Shown here one piece after another: positions 53,995 through 63,300 of a stretch of 64,000 bases of DNA. The notes below the pieces were generated by a model that saw only the letters and a list, made by a program, of their open reading frames with translations, was not told the origin of the DNA and searched no databases. The DNA comes from Flavobacteriaceae bacterium MAR_2010_72 (GTDB lineage Bacteria; Bacteroidota; Bacteroidia; Flavobacteriales; Flavobacteriaceae). A program made the position numbers and the translations under genes. Where the stretch lies: assembly GCA_003550275.1 (NCBI GenBank), contig QXCW01000002.1, positions 1,612,001 through 1,676,000 of the forward strand, given 5' to 3'. Numbering within the stretch: position 1 is the stretch's first letter; each line of letters opens with the position of its first letter.

Positions 53995-54743
53995 ATAATC
54001 TTTTTAATCACTCGAAGTTTATGCGTATGCCTACTTCGATCTACATTATAAATTCCTGAATGATCTAATCTGTCTATCCTAACTTTACCATGGGCATGAA
54101 TGATGTAATTGTCTTCCATTATGATCCCTACATGAATAATTTGACCTTCACTATTATCAAAAAAAGCAAGATCACCCGGCTCACTTTCTTCTATAAAACT
54201 TAAGGCATCTCCTTGTGTGGCTTGCTGCGAAGCATCACGTAATAATTTGTAACCATTTAACTTATAAACCATTTGCGTAAATCCAGAACAATCAATACCA
54301 AAAGGTGTTTTACCACCCCAAAGGTAGGGTGTATTAAGGTATGTAAAGGCAGTTTCAATGAGGTGTGATTTTGGCAATTGCTTATCAATAACATTTCCGT
54401 CATGTGTATGACTCAATAATTTTAATCCATTTAAGGATGAACCCATTGGAATTGTAAAAAGCTGCTGGTTTTCATTTTCAACAAACTCCACAAGATCTGT
54501 AGAAAGCTTTAAGGGCTGGCTATGTATAGATTTGTAGTCATCTTCAACAATTTCTTTATATTGCTTATTATCAATCCATCCTTCATACTTATCAAATGCA
54601 ATACGAATTCGACTCCAAGATTTACGTCGTTCCAGAATTTTAAAATAATCACCATAAAGAACCTGTGAGACTAACTCACTTTTATCTGAAGGGTCTTGCC
54701 TTAATGGCACAATGCTTAAATTACAAATTCCGTATTGCATCAA
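53991..54743 (-). CDS. C40-family peptidoglycan endopeptidase (SH3 + NlpC/P60)
   Basis: 250 residues (ATG 54743 or 54740). An SH3-like domain (about 5-65) with VPLRQDPSDKSELVSQVLYGD and WSRIRI precedes the NlpC/P60 domain, with catalytic Cys152 in GIDCSGFTQMVYK, His204 in HVGIIME and His216 in IIHAHG. It resembles dipeptidyl-peptidase VI/YkfC-type enzymes that split gamma-D-Glu-diaminopimelate bonds of muropeptides. No clear signal peptide, so it may be cytoplasmic and serve recycling. It lies 6 bp after the thiolase gene in the same direction. Confidence 0.88.
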   Translation of the reverse strand: MMQYGICNLSIVPLRQDPSDKSELVSQVLYGDYFKILERRKSWSRIRIAFDKYEGWIDNKQYKEIVEDDYKSIHSQPLKLSTDLVEFVENENQQLFTIPMGSSLNGLKLLSHTHDGNVIDKQLPKSHLIETAFTYLNTPYLWGGKTPFGIDCSGFTQMVYKLNGYKLLRDASQQATQGDALSFIEESEPGDLAFFDNSEGQIIHVGIIMEDNYIIHAHGKVRIDRLDHSGIYNVDRSRHTHKLRVIKKII

Positions 54744-54749
54744 AAAACT

Positions 54750-55934
54750 TTAGTTACGCTCTATAACAATTGCAGATGCACCACCACCGCCGTTACATAT
54801 AGCAGCAGCACCAATTTTAGCATTATGTTGTTCCAAAATATTCATTAATGTAATTATAATTCTTACTCCCGAACATCCTAGTGGATGACCAAGAGAAACG
54901 GCACCTCCATTAACGTTGACATTGCTATCATTTAAACCAAGTAATTTCATATTGGCTAAACCAACTACAGAAAAAGCTTCGTTAAATTCGAAAAAATCTA
55001 CATCGCTTAAAGAAATACCAGCTTTGTGCAATGCTTTAGGAAGTGCTTTTGCTGGCGCTGTTGTAAACCATTTGGGTTCATGTGCAGCATCAGCATAACT
55101 TTTAATGGTGGCTAAAGGTTTTATTCCAAGTTCAAGAGCTTTTTCTTTACTCATTAAAACCACTGCACCAGCACCATCATTTATTGTTGATGCGTTGGCT
55201 GCTGTAACAGTACCATCTTTTGTAAATGCAGGACGCAAAGAAGGAATTTTTTCCAATTTCACGTTAGAATATTCTTCATCCTTGGAAACTATAATAGCAT
55301 CTCCTCGTCGTTGCGGTACTTCAACAGGAACTACTTCATTATCAAACTTGCCAGTCCCCCAAGCTTTCGCTGATCGATTATACGATTGGATGGCGTAAGC
55401 ATCTTGATCCTCTCTTGAAAAATTATATTCTGTAGCACATGCATCTGCACAAACACCCATGGCATTTTGGTCATAAGCATCTACTAATCCGTCTTTTTGC
55501 ATACCATCCTCAAGGGTGGAAGGTCCAAATTTAGTCCCTGTTCTTGCATGAAAATAATGTGGAATCAAACTCATGTTTTCCATTCCACCTGCAACCACAA
55601 TATTCGCATCACCAAGCGCAATCGCTTGTGCACCTTGCATCACTGCTTTCATGCCTGAAGCACAAACCTTATTTACGGTGGTGCAGGGTACAGTATTTGG
55701 TATTCCAGCGTATATAGCCGCCTGCCTGGCTGGCGCTTGACCAGTTCCTGCCTGAACCACATTTCCCATTAAAACTTCTTCAACAAGTTCTGGCTTTAAA
55801 TTGATTTTTTCCAAAGCGCCTTTAATTGCGATAGCACCCAATTTGGGAGCTGGAACAGTTGATAGGCTTCCTAAAAAACTTCCTATGGGAGTTCTTGCTG
55901 CTGACACTATGACGACCTCTCTACTCATTTTCAA
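54750..55934 (-). CDS. Acetyl-CoA C-acetyltransferase (thiolase)
   Basis: 394 residues (392 if starting at ATG 55928, which aligns better: MSREVVIVSAARTPIGSF). Catalytic Cys91 lies in NKVCASGMKAV; the other active-site motifs are FNEAFSVVG and GGAVSLGHPLGCSGVR, and the end is CNGGGGASAIVIE. It condenses or cleaves acetoacetyl-CoA; biosynthetic or degradative use cannot be separated by sequence alone. Transcribed with the NlpC/P60 gene. Confidence 0.93.
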   Translation of the reverse strand: MKMSREVVIVSAARTPIGSFLGSLSTVPAPKLGAIAIKGALEKINLKPELVEEVLMGNVVQAGTGQAPARQAAIYAGIPNTVPCTTVNKVCASGMKAVMQGAQAIALGDANIVVAGGMENMSLIPHYFHARTGTKFGPSTLEDGMQKDGLVDAYDQNAMGVCADACATEYNFSREDQDAYAIQSYNRSAKAWGTGKFDNEVVPVEVPQRRGDAIIVSKDEEYSNVKLEKIPSLRPAFTKDGTVTAANASTINDGAGAVVLMSKEKALELGIKPLATIKSYADAAHEPKWFTTAPAKALPKALHKAGISLSDVDFFEFNEAFSVVGLANMKLLGLNDSNVNVNGGAVSLGHPLGCSGVRIIITLMNILEQHNAKIGAAAICNGGGGASAIVIERN

Positions 55935-56126
55935 TGCATTTGATTTTTACAGCCGTAAAATTAATCAAATTTTAGGAGACTTTAGAACGAAATAAGATTA
56001 ACATCGGGATTAATTGATGTTGAAATAGAACCTTATATTGTCATTTCTAAAAATGAATGAATTACTCTAATTAATCTTAAAATACTTTATTAATTTATTA
56101 CTTTTGATTTTAAACCTAATATCTGG

Positions 56127-58172
56127 ATGAAAGATTTTATTAATGCGCTTTATAGAAATCATTCTTTAGCTTATAAAGTGCTTTTATTTTTCAGCACCAC
56201 GTTTTTAATAGTTTACCTATTTCCTAAAAGTGGAAAATTTAAATACAATTTTGATAAAGGTAAACCATGGCAATCTGAAAATTTATTAGCCCCTTTTGAT
56301 TTTGCCATAAAAAAATCTTCAGAAGAATTGGAAAAAGAGCGTTTGGCTCTTATGCAAAATAGTCCAGTTTATTTTGATATAAACAACGGTATTGAACAAG
56401 ATGTATTTGAGGCTTATAAAAACCAATTTGGCAAGGCTATTATTGACTCAACAAAGAGTTTTGATCAACGTCTTTATAATACTGGAATAGAGATTTTGGT
56501 TGATCTCTATGAACCGGGCATTCTAGACGAAGATTATAGTTATGATGCTGATAAAAAAGTTATTTTGCTTGAAAATCAGGTTCAAAAGGATGAGGTGCTT
56601 TTTTCTGAATTGACTAATTTAAATACATTTAGAAGTATTACTGAGCGTCAGTTAGATCAAAAAGGATATTCACAATATGCTCCAAGCCTTATTTCCTTAT
56701 TTTTTGATATCATTAAACCTAATGTAAAGCTCAATGTGTCATTAACCGAAAAAGCCTTACAGGAAGAAATAAATAAAATCTCTCCAACAAGAGGTAGTAT
56801 AGAAAAAGGAACTCTTATTGTTTCAAAAGGTGAAATTGTAGATGCAAACACTTACGATGTTCTTAAATCATTGCAGTCTGAATACGAATCCCAAGTATGG
56901 ACGCAATCGGGCTATAACTGGGTGATATTCGCATATACCTTATTGGTTGCATTGACTTTATTGATGTTGCTATTGTTTTTGAGGAAATACAGAATGGAAG
57001 TGTTTTTGGACAACACCAAAGTCACCTTTATATTTTTCAATATTTTATTAATGATCTTTCTTACTACTTTGATTATTAACTATAACTCAAAGTATGTGTA
57101 TGTTATCCCATTATGTGTTCTTCCATTAGTTTTTAAAGCCTTTTTTGATGCGAGATTAGGACTGTTTGCCCATGTGCTTATGGTCTTGTTGTTGGGGTTT
57201 ATTGTGCCCAATAGTTATGAATATATGTTTTTACAAATCATTGCAGGAATCGTGACTATTTTAACGGTTTCAGAACTGTATAAACGTGCTAATTTATTCA
57301 TTTCGGTAGGACAAATTACGTTAATTTATATTATAGCATATTTCGCTTTTTTTGTGATCCATGAAGGGTCGATTACAAATTTAAATTTTGAAACCTTTGG
57401 TCTGTTTATTTTATGTGGCTTGGCTACCTTGTTCGTTCAACCCTTAATTTATATTTATGAGAAGGTTTTTGGATTGGTTTCAGATGTGTCTTTACTGGAG
57501 CTTTCAGATACCAACACAAAATTACTGAAGGAATTATCAAACAAAGCACCAGGCACATTTCATCATTCACTTAATGTAGCCAATTTAGCAGAAGCTTCAG
57601 CAAATGAAATTGGTGCCAATGCTATGCTAGTTCGAGTAGGAGCACTTTATCACGATATTGGTAAAATGAAGACCCCAACCTATTTTACCGAAAATCAATC
57701 TACAGGCATCAATCCACATGACGAATTATCAGCAAAAGAAAGTGCCAAGATTATTATCGACCATGTAATTGACGGAATTGAAATAGCAAAGAAAAACAAT
57801 TTGCCAGACCGTGTTATTGATTTTATTAGAACGCATCATGGTACCAGTATTGTTTATTATTTTTATACTAAAGAAAAGGAATTTGATGACGATTTGGATA
57901 AGGAAGATTTTAGATATCCAGGGCCCAAACCCTTCAGCAAAGAAACGGCTATTTTAATGATGTGTGATAGTGTAGAAGCAGCATCAAAAAGTTTAAAGGA
58001 ACCCACAACACCAAAAATTGATAAGTTTGTGGAGTCCATCATAGGAAAACAAATGGAAAGTGGTCAGTTTTTAAACGCCAATATTACATTTAAAGAGATA
58101 CAATCCATTAAGAAAGTACTGAAAATTAAGCTGGCTAATATATTTCATTTGCGAATCGAGTATCCTGAATAA
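56127..58172 (+). CDS. PgpH-type 7TM-HD cyclic-di-AMP phosphodiesterase
   Basis: 681 residues. A first membrane helix (about 17-33), then an extracytoplasmic 7TMR-HDED-like domain (about 40-265), seven membrane helices (about 268-465), and a cytoplasmic HD domain. The metal ligands appear in FHHSLNVANLAE (H479) and LYHDIGKMKTP (H509, D510), with a later RTHHGTS. In the known family member, PgpH, the HD domain hydrolyses c-di-AMP and the external domain senses a signal. A TAnnTTTG match (TACTTTTG, 56099-56106) lies 20 bp before the start. Confidence 0.9.
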   Translation: MKDFINALYRNHSLAYKVLLFFSTTFLIVYLFPKSGKFKYNFDKGKPWQSENLLAPFDFAIKKSSEELEKERLALMQNSPVYFDINNGIEQDVFEAYKNQFGKAIIDSTKSFDQRLYNTGIEILVDLYEPGILDEDYSYDADKKVILLENQVQKDEVLFSELTNLNTFRSITERQLDQKGYSQYAPSLISLFFDIIKPNVKLNVSLTEKALQEEINKISPTRGSIEKGTLIVSKGEIVDANTYDVLKSLQSEYESQVWTQSGYNWVIFAYTLLVALTLLMLLLFLRKYRMEVFLDNTKVTFIFFNILLMIFLTTLIINYNSKYVYVIPLCVLPLVFKAFFDARLGLFAHVLMVLLLGFIVPNSYEYMFLQIIAGIVTILTVSELYKRANLFISVGQITLIYIIAYFAFFVIHEGSITNLNFETFGLFILCGLATLFVQPLIYIYEKVFGLVSDVSLLELSDTNTKLLKELSNKAPGTFHHSLNVANLAEASANEIGANAMLVRVGALYHDIGKMKTPTYFTENQSTGINPHDELSAKESAKIIIDHVIDGIEIAKKNNLPDRVIDFIRTHHGTSIVYYFYTKEKEFDDDLDKEDFRYPGPKPFSKETAILMMCDSVEAASKSLKEPTTPKIDKFVESIIGKQMESGQFLNANITFKEIQSIKKVLKIKLANIFHLRIEYPE

Positions 58173-58199
58173 TTAATTGGGAAAAATTTCGAAAAATAG

Positions 58200-58230
58200 T
58201 TGCGTTCTTTGTAATGAAAAGTTACATTTG
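58200..58230 (+). promoter_or_regulatory. Consensus Bacteroidota promoter of the tRNA cluster
   Basis: TTG (58200-58202), exactly 20 nt, then TACATTTG (58223-58230), a perfect TTG-N20-TAnnTTTG promoter, 35 bp before the first tRNA. Confidence 0.8.
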
Positions 58231-58265
58231 CATCCGCTTTTACAGAAAAGTTCTTTTTAATATTA

Positions 58266-58349
58266 GGAGAGGTGCCAGAGTGGTAATGGAGCAGATTGCT
58301 AATCTGTCGACGGGAAACTGTCGCCGGGGTTCGAGTCCCCGTCTCTCCG
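58266..58349 (+). tRNA. tRNA-Ser (GCT)
   Basis: Acceptor GGAGAGG pairs with TCTCTCC (one G-U); discriminator G; anticodon loop TTGCTAA gives GCT; a long variable arm (GACGGGAAACTGTC) as in class II tRNAs; T arm CGGGG-TTCGAGT-CCCCG. CCA is not encoded. Confidence 0.95.
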
Positions 58350-58369
58350 CATTTTTTTTAACACCCAAT

Positions 58370-58444
58370 CGGGGTGTAGCGTAGCCCGGTCATCGCGCCT
58401 GCTTTGGGAGCAGGAGGTCGCAGGTTCGAATCCTGCCACCCCGA
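58370..58444 (+). tRNA. tRNA-Pro (TGG)
   Basis: Acceptor CGGGGTG pairs with CACCCCG, discriminator A. Anticodon stem CCTGC/GCAGG with loop TTTGGGA gives TGG. T arm GCAGG-TTCGAAT-CCTGC. Second in the cluster; CCA not encoded. Confidence 0.95.
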
Positions 58445-58467
58445 CTTCAGAATTTAAATTCTTGAAG

Positions 58468-58541
58468 GGTCGCGTAGCTCAGTTGGATAGAGCATCTGCC
58501 TTCTAAGCAGACGGTCACAGGTTCGAATCCTGTCGCGATCA
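58468..58541 (+). tRNA. tRNA-Arg (TCT)
   Basis: Acceptor GGTCGCG pairs with CGCGATC (one G-U), discriminator A. Anticodon loop CTTCTAA gives TCT. D arm GCTCAGTTGGATAGAGC; T arm ACAGG-TTCGAAT-CCTGT. Third in the cluster, followed by a terminator. Confidence 0.95.
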
Positions 58542-58546
58542 CTATT

Positions 58547-58589
58547 AAAAGTCTAAACAACTGGTTTAAAGTTGTTTGGACTTTTTTTG
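58547..58589 (+). terminator. Terminator of the tRNA cluster
   Basis: A long stem AAAAGTCTAAACAAC/GTTGTTTGGACTTTT (one wobble pair) with a 9-nt loop, ending in a run of T, six bases after the last tRNA. Confidence 0.85.
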
Positions 58590-58702
58590 TTTATGACTTA
58601 TCCCATATAAAATCAATATTTAATCACAATTAACAATAAAGAATTTTATTTAATTTGAATAAGAAAAGACCGATCCTTATCTTTAAAAAAAAATATAAAC
58701 AA

Positions 58703-59179
58703 ATGAAAAATCTAATCATTACATTATTTATAATTTCACCTCTTTATTTCTATGCCCAAGATTCTAATTACGTCGTGACTTCTTATTTGGATGAAGGCAT
58801 GAAAGCACCGAACACCCATTATATTGGTGAAGCTTGGTTAAACTCCCTATTACAGGCCGATGACCAAATAAATTATAACATTACAAAGGCAACCTTTAGA
58901 GCTAATTCTACTTTAGATTGGCATAAACACACATCATCACAAGTATTAATTGTTGTAGAAGGCATTGGATATTATCAAGAACGAGGAAAGGAGCCTATCC
59001 TTATTAAAGTAGGGGACGTGATTAAATGTGATAAAGACATAGAGCATTGGCACTCATCAAGCAAAGAACATGATGTGACTTATTTAGCTTTGTATGGTGG
59101 TGAACAACCTACAATTTGGACCGAAGTCTTAACCCAAGATTATTATGATAGTGTAGATGAAAAGCTGAAAATTAAATAG
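58703..59179 (+). CDS. Exported cupin-domain protein
   Basis: 158 residues from ATG 58703, where MKNLIITLFIISPLYFYAQ is a signal peptide; an in-frame TTG at 58655 would add 16 mostly basic residues and is less likely. A single cupin_2 domain has the first metal motif as DWHKHTSSQVLIVVEG and the second as DKDIEHWHSSS, with candidate ligands in both. Relatives are carboxymuconolactone-associated or quercetinase-like cupins of unknown substrate. Single gene after the tRNA cluster. Confidence 0.8.
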   Translation: MKNLIITLFIISPLYFYAQDSNYVVTSYLDEGMKAPNTHYIGEAWLNSLLQADDQINYNITKATFRANSTLDWHKHTSSQVLIVVEGIGYYQERGKEPILIKVGDVIKCDKDIEHWHSSSKEHDVTYLALYGGEQPTIWTEVLTQDYYDSVDEKLKIK

Positions 59180-59248
59180 TATAATTCTAAAATACAATCA
59201 TAAAAAAAACCACTAAAATTTGAGGCTTTTTATTTACAACTGTTGGCT

Positions 59249-60271
59249 TTATAGTTTTAATCTTGCTGAAGCTGAAATGCTCTGGTCAGCATAATTGCCT
59301 TCTAAATATTTCAAATAGCCAACAATGGCTATCATCGCAGCATTATCTGTAGTATATTCAAACTTTGGAATATAGGTGGTCCAGCCAAATTTAGACTCAC
59401 CATCCTTGAGTGTTTTTCTAATTCCAGAGTTTGCTGAAACACCACCACCAATAGCGATATGTTTAATACCTGTTTCCTTACTTGCCTTTTTTAATTTGTC
59501 AATCAAAATACCAATAATTGTGTATTGAATGGAAGCACAGATGTCATTTATATGTTCTTCTATAAAATTAGAATTGGATTTAACTTCATTCTGAATAAAA
59601 TATAAAATAGCGGTTTTTAGTCCTGAAAAACTAAAGTTAAGCCCGTCAACTTTTGGCTTGGTAAATTTAAATACTTTAGGGTTTCCTAATTGTGCGCGTT
59701 TGTCAATTTCAGGTCCAGCAGGATATCCCAAACCCAAAACTTTTCCGCTTTTATCATATGCTTCACCAACGGCATCATCTATAGTTTCACCAATAACTTC
59801 CATGTCAAAATAGTTGTTCACTTTAACTATTTGGGTATGTCCGCCAGAAATCGTCATGGCCAAAAACGGAAATGGTGGTTTTTCAAATCCAGTTTCATCA
59901 ATAAAATGAGCTAAAATATGGGCCTGCATATGGTTAACATCAATTAATGGAATATTTAAACCATAAGCCAATGATTTTGCGAATGAAGTACCTACAAGCA
60001 AAGAACCCATTAACCCCGGCCCCCTAGTAAAGGCAATCGCATTGAGTTGTTTCTTATCAACATTAGCTTTTTTTAGGGCTTGATGTACTACTGGAACAAT
60101 ATTTTGTTGGTGCGCACGAGAAGCCAGTTCTGGCACAACACCACCGTATTCAGCGTGTATATTTTGACCAGCTACAACATTACTTAAAATCTTTCCGTTA
60201 AGCATTACAGATGCAGCTGTATCGTCACACGAGGATTCAATACCAAGAATATAAATATTTTGTGAAGCCAT
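59249..60271 (-). CDS. tsaD: tRNA N6-adenosine threonylcarbamoyltransferase TsaD
   Basis: 340 residues. ASKHA-fold marks ILGIESSCDDTAASV and EYGGVVPELASRAH; metal-binding HMQAH (H114, H118); AMTISGGHTQIV; GGVSANSGIR near the C-terminus. With TsaB/TsaE it makes t6A37 in tRNAs reading ANN codons. Divergent from tamB with only about 55-60 bp between, so promoters overlap: a minus-strand TAACTTTG (60310-60317) is a candidate -7 element. Confidence 0.96.
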   Translation of the reverse strand: MASQNIYILGIESSCDDTAASVMLNGKILSNVVAGQNIHAEYGGVVPELASRAHQQNIVPVVHQALKKANVDKKQLNAIAFTRGPGLMGSLLVGTSFAKSLAYGLNIPLIDVNHMQAHILAHFIDETGFEKPPFPFLAMTISGGHTQIVKVNNYFDMEVIGETIDDAVGEAYDKSGKVLGLGYPAGPEIDKRAQLGNPKVFKFTKPKVDGLNFSFSGLKTAILYFIQNEVKSNSNFIEEHINDICASIQYTIIGILIDKLKKASKETGIKHIAIGGGVSANSGIRKTLKDGESKFGWTTYIPKFEYTTDNAAMIAIVGYLKYLEGNYADQSISASARLKL

Positions 60272-60297
60272 TATCGTAAATTAGGCACAATAATTGT

Positions 60298-60305
60298 TAA
60301 TTTTG
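60298..60305 (+). promoter_or_regulatory. Candidate -7 element of tamB
   Basis: TAATTTTG matches TAnnTTTG. If used, the transcript would begin near 60312, so the tamB start must be downstream: the ATA at 60326 or a TTG at 60377. No TTG at the expected -33 position. Confidence 0.3.
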
Positions 60306-60325
60306 GCATCAAAGTTATAACTTTA

Positions 60326-63300
60326 ATACGTATCAAAAAATTATTAAAAATAGTATCCAAGATTCTAGCAATACTTTTGCTATTATTTGTCATTTTGGTA
60401 CTTGTTCTTTCTATTCCAGCAGTTCAAACCCATTTAGGAAAAAAAGCAACCAAACGCTTAAATGAAGAGTTTGGCACTAGTATAAATATTGGTAAAGTTG
60501 GATTGCAATTAAACGGTGATGTTGAACTCAAAGACATTTTTATTGAAGACTATAAAAAGGATACCTTAATTAGTATCAAAGAACTTAATACGTCAATATT
60601 AAGCTTTAGAAATGTGTATTACGGTAAATTAGCGTTTGGTGATATTGATGTAACGGAATTACTTTTTAAGGTAAAAACCTATAAAGGTGAAGACCAAACC
60701 AATTTAGATGTATTTGTGGCAAAATTTGATGAAGATAATCCCAATAAAGAGAAAAGTGGTTTTTTGCTATCATCAGGTGATGTGTCTATCTACGATAGTA
60801 GGTTTAGGTTAATCGATGATAATAAGGAAAATCAGGGCATTTTGGAGTTTGACAACTTAAACATTAATGCAACCAATTTTTTGATCGACGGACCAGATGT
60901 AAGTGCCCGGATAAATACTTTAGCGTTTAGAGATGTTCGAGGTATTTCAGTTAAAAATATGATTACAGATTTTGAATATACTCTGGATCATATGAGCTTT
61001 AATAATCTCAATATTCAAACACCAAATTCAACTTTAAATGGTGCTGTCAGGTTTGATTTTAATAGAGAAGATTTAAAAGATTTTGAAGATAAAGTAAAAG
61101 TTACCGCCAGTTTCAATCAGGCCAGTGTGCTTTTAGATGACCTTAATGTGTTTTATAATGAATTTGGCATTGGTCAGGTTGCCAAAATGAGCGTTGATTT
61201 AACGGGAACGCTAAATGATTTAAAGACAAGCAATTTAGCTTTGACAACTAGCTCAGCAACTCGAGTCTATGGGGATATCAATTTTAAAAATCTGTTTAGT
61301 CCTGAACCAGGTAATTTTTCAATGGAGGGCAAGTTTAATAGTTTGTCATCAAATTATTATGATTTAAAGGCACTCCTGCCAAATATTTTAGGAGAATCAA
61401 TTCCTACGGTATTTTCAAAATTTGGAAATTTTATCATTGATGGCACTTCCTATATTACCGCTACCACAATTGATGCCGATTTAAATATAATGTCAGATTT
61501 GGGAAAGATTAATTCAAACCTAAAAATGACTCATGTTGATGATGTTGATAATGCAGACTATATAGGAAATGTGGTTTTTACCAATTTTGATCTTGGTCGA
61601 TTAATTGATAACCCAGATATTAAAGGCACTTCATTCAATTTAGATGTTAATGGTCGAGGATTTACATTGAAAAATCTCAAGACAAAAGTAACAGGTGATG
61701 TCTTTCTGATTAATTACAATAATTACGATTATAAAAATCTGGAAGTTTCAGGAACTTTAGGGAACAATATTTTTAATGGGTTACTGGTGTCCAATGACGA
61801 AAACTTTAAGTTTAAGTTTGATGGATTGGCAGATTTATCTAAAGATGTAAAAGCACTTGATTTTACGGCCAACGTTGAATACGCCAATTTACGAGCCCTC
61901 AATTTTGTGAAAAATGACAGTATTTCCATTTTTAAGGGAATAGTGACCACCTCATTAAAAGGTTCTGGAGTTGATGATGCCTATGGGAGTTTAAATTTTA
62001 AAAATACCACATACATCAATGAGAATGATGAATATTACTTCGAAGATTTCGCTATCAGTTCAAAGTTTTTAGACGATAAGCGTGTGATGGAAATCAACTC
62101 TCCGGATATTGTTCAAGGAACAGTAAGTGGTAATTTTAAGTTTGAGGATATTGGTAAGCTTATAGAAAATTCAGTTGGTAGTATTTACACTAACTATGTT
62201 CCCAACAAAATTGATAGTGACCAATACATGGACTTTAACTTTAAGATTTACAACAAAATCGTAGAAGTTTTCTATCCAGATATTGAACTTGGTGCAAATA
62301 CCTCTATTAAAGGGCGTGTAGAAAGCGATGAAAAGGGATTCAAACTCACTTTTAATTCACCACAAATTAAGCTCTTTGATTATTTTGCAGACGACATTAA
62401 AGTCAGTATTGATAATTCTAACCCTTTATTCAACACCTACATTCAAATTGATAGTTTAACAACCAAATACTACAATGTTTCAAAGTTTAATCTTATCAAT
62501 GTTACTTTGAGAGATACCTTATTTATAAAATCTGAATTTAAAGCTGGAAACAATAATAAGGATGATTTTAATTTAAGCATGTATTATACAATCGATGAGA
62601 ATAACAAATCGGTGGTTGGCTTTAGAAAATCAGACATCACATTTAAAGAAAATAAATGGTTTATTAATGAAGAACGTAATAAATCCAATAAAGTGGTTTT
62701 CGACAGGTCATTTAAAGAATTTGACATCAGCAACATAGTAATGAATCATTATGAAGAAGAGATTGAACTTTCTGGAATTATTAGGGACTCAACCTATAAA
62801 AAAGTAGAACTTAATTTTAAGGATGTTGATATGGAAAAAATCACCCCTAGAATAGACAGCCTTTCATTGGCAGGAAAAGTTAATGGTAAATTAGATATAC
62901 TTCAACAAAATGGGGTGTATTTGCCAGCATCCAACGTCAATATTAGTGACTTCAAGGTAAACGACTATGAGTTGGGCCAATTGCAAGCTAACGTTACAGG
63001 AAATCAATCCTTAACAAATTATAAGGTAGATATATTACTAGAAAATAATAGTTTAAAATCCTTAATAGCTAAAGGAAATGTTGATGTGGGCTCAAATAAT
63101 CCTAGTATTGATGTTGATATCACATTTGAAGAGTTTTTGCTAAACCCGCTTAATCCCTTTGGAGAAGGAGTGATTACCAATATAAGAGGTCTAGTAACGG
63201 GTAATGCAACTGTTACCGGCAGTTTGAAAAACCCACAATTTAATGGAGACTTGCTGTTGGATAATGCGGGATTGACCATACCATACCTTAACGTGGACTA

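Noticed and set aside
58655-58702. TTG at 58655 as start of the cupin gene
   Set aside because: It would hide the signal peptide behind 16 mostly basic residues; ATG 58703 is better placed.
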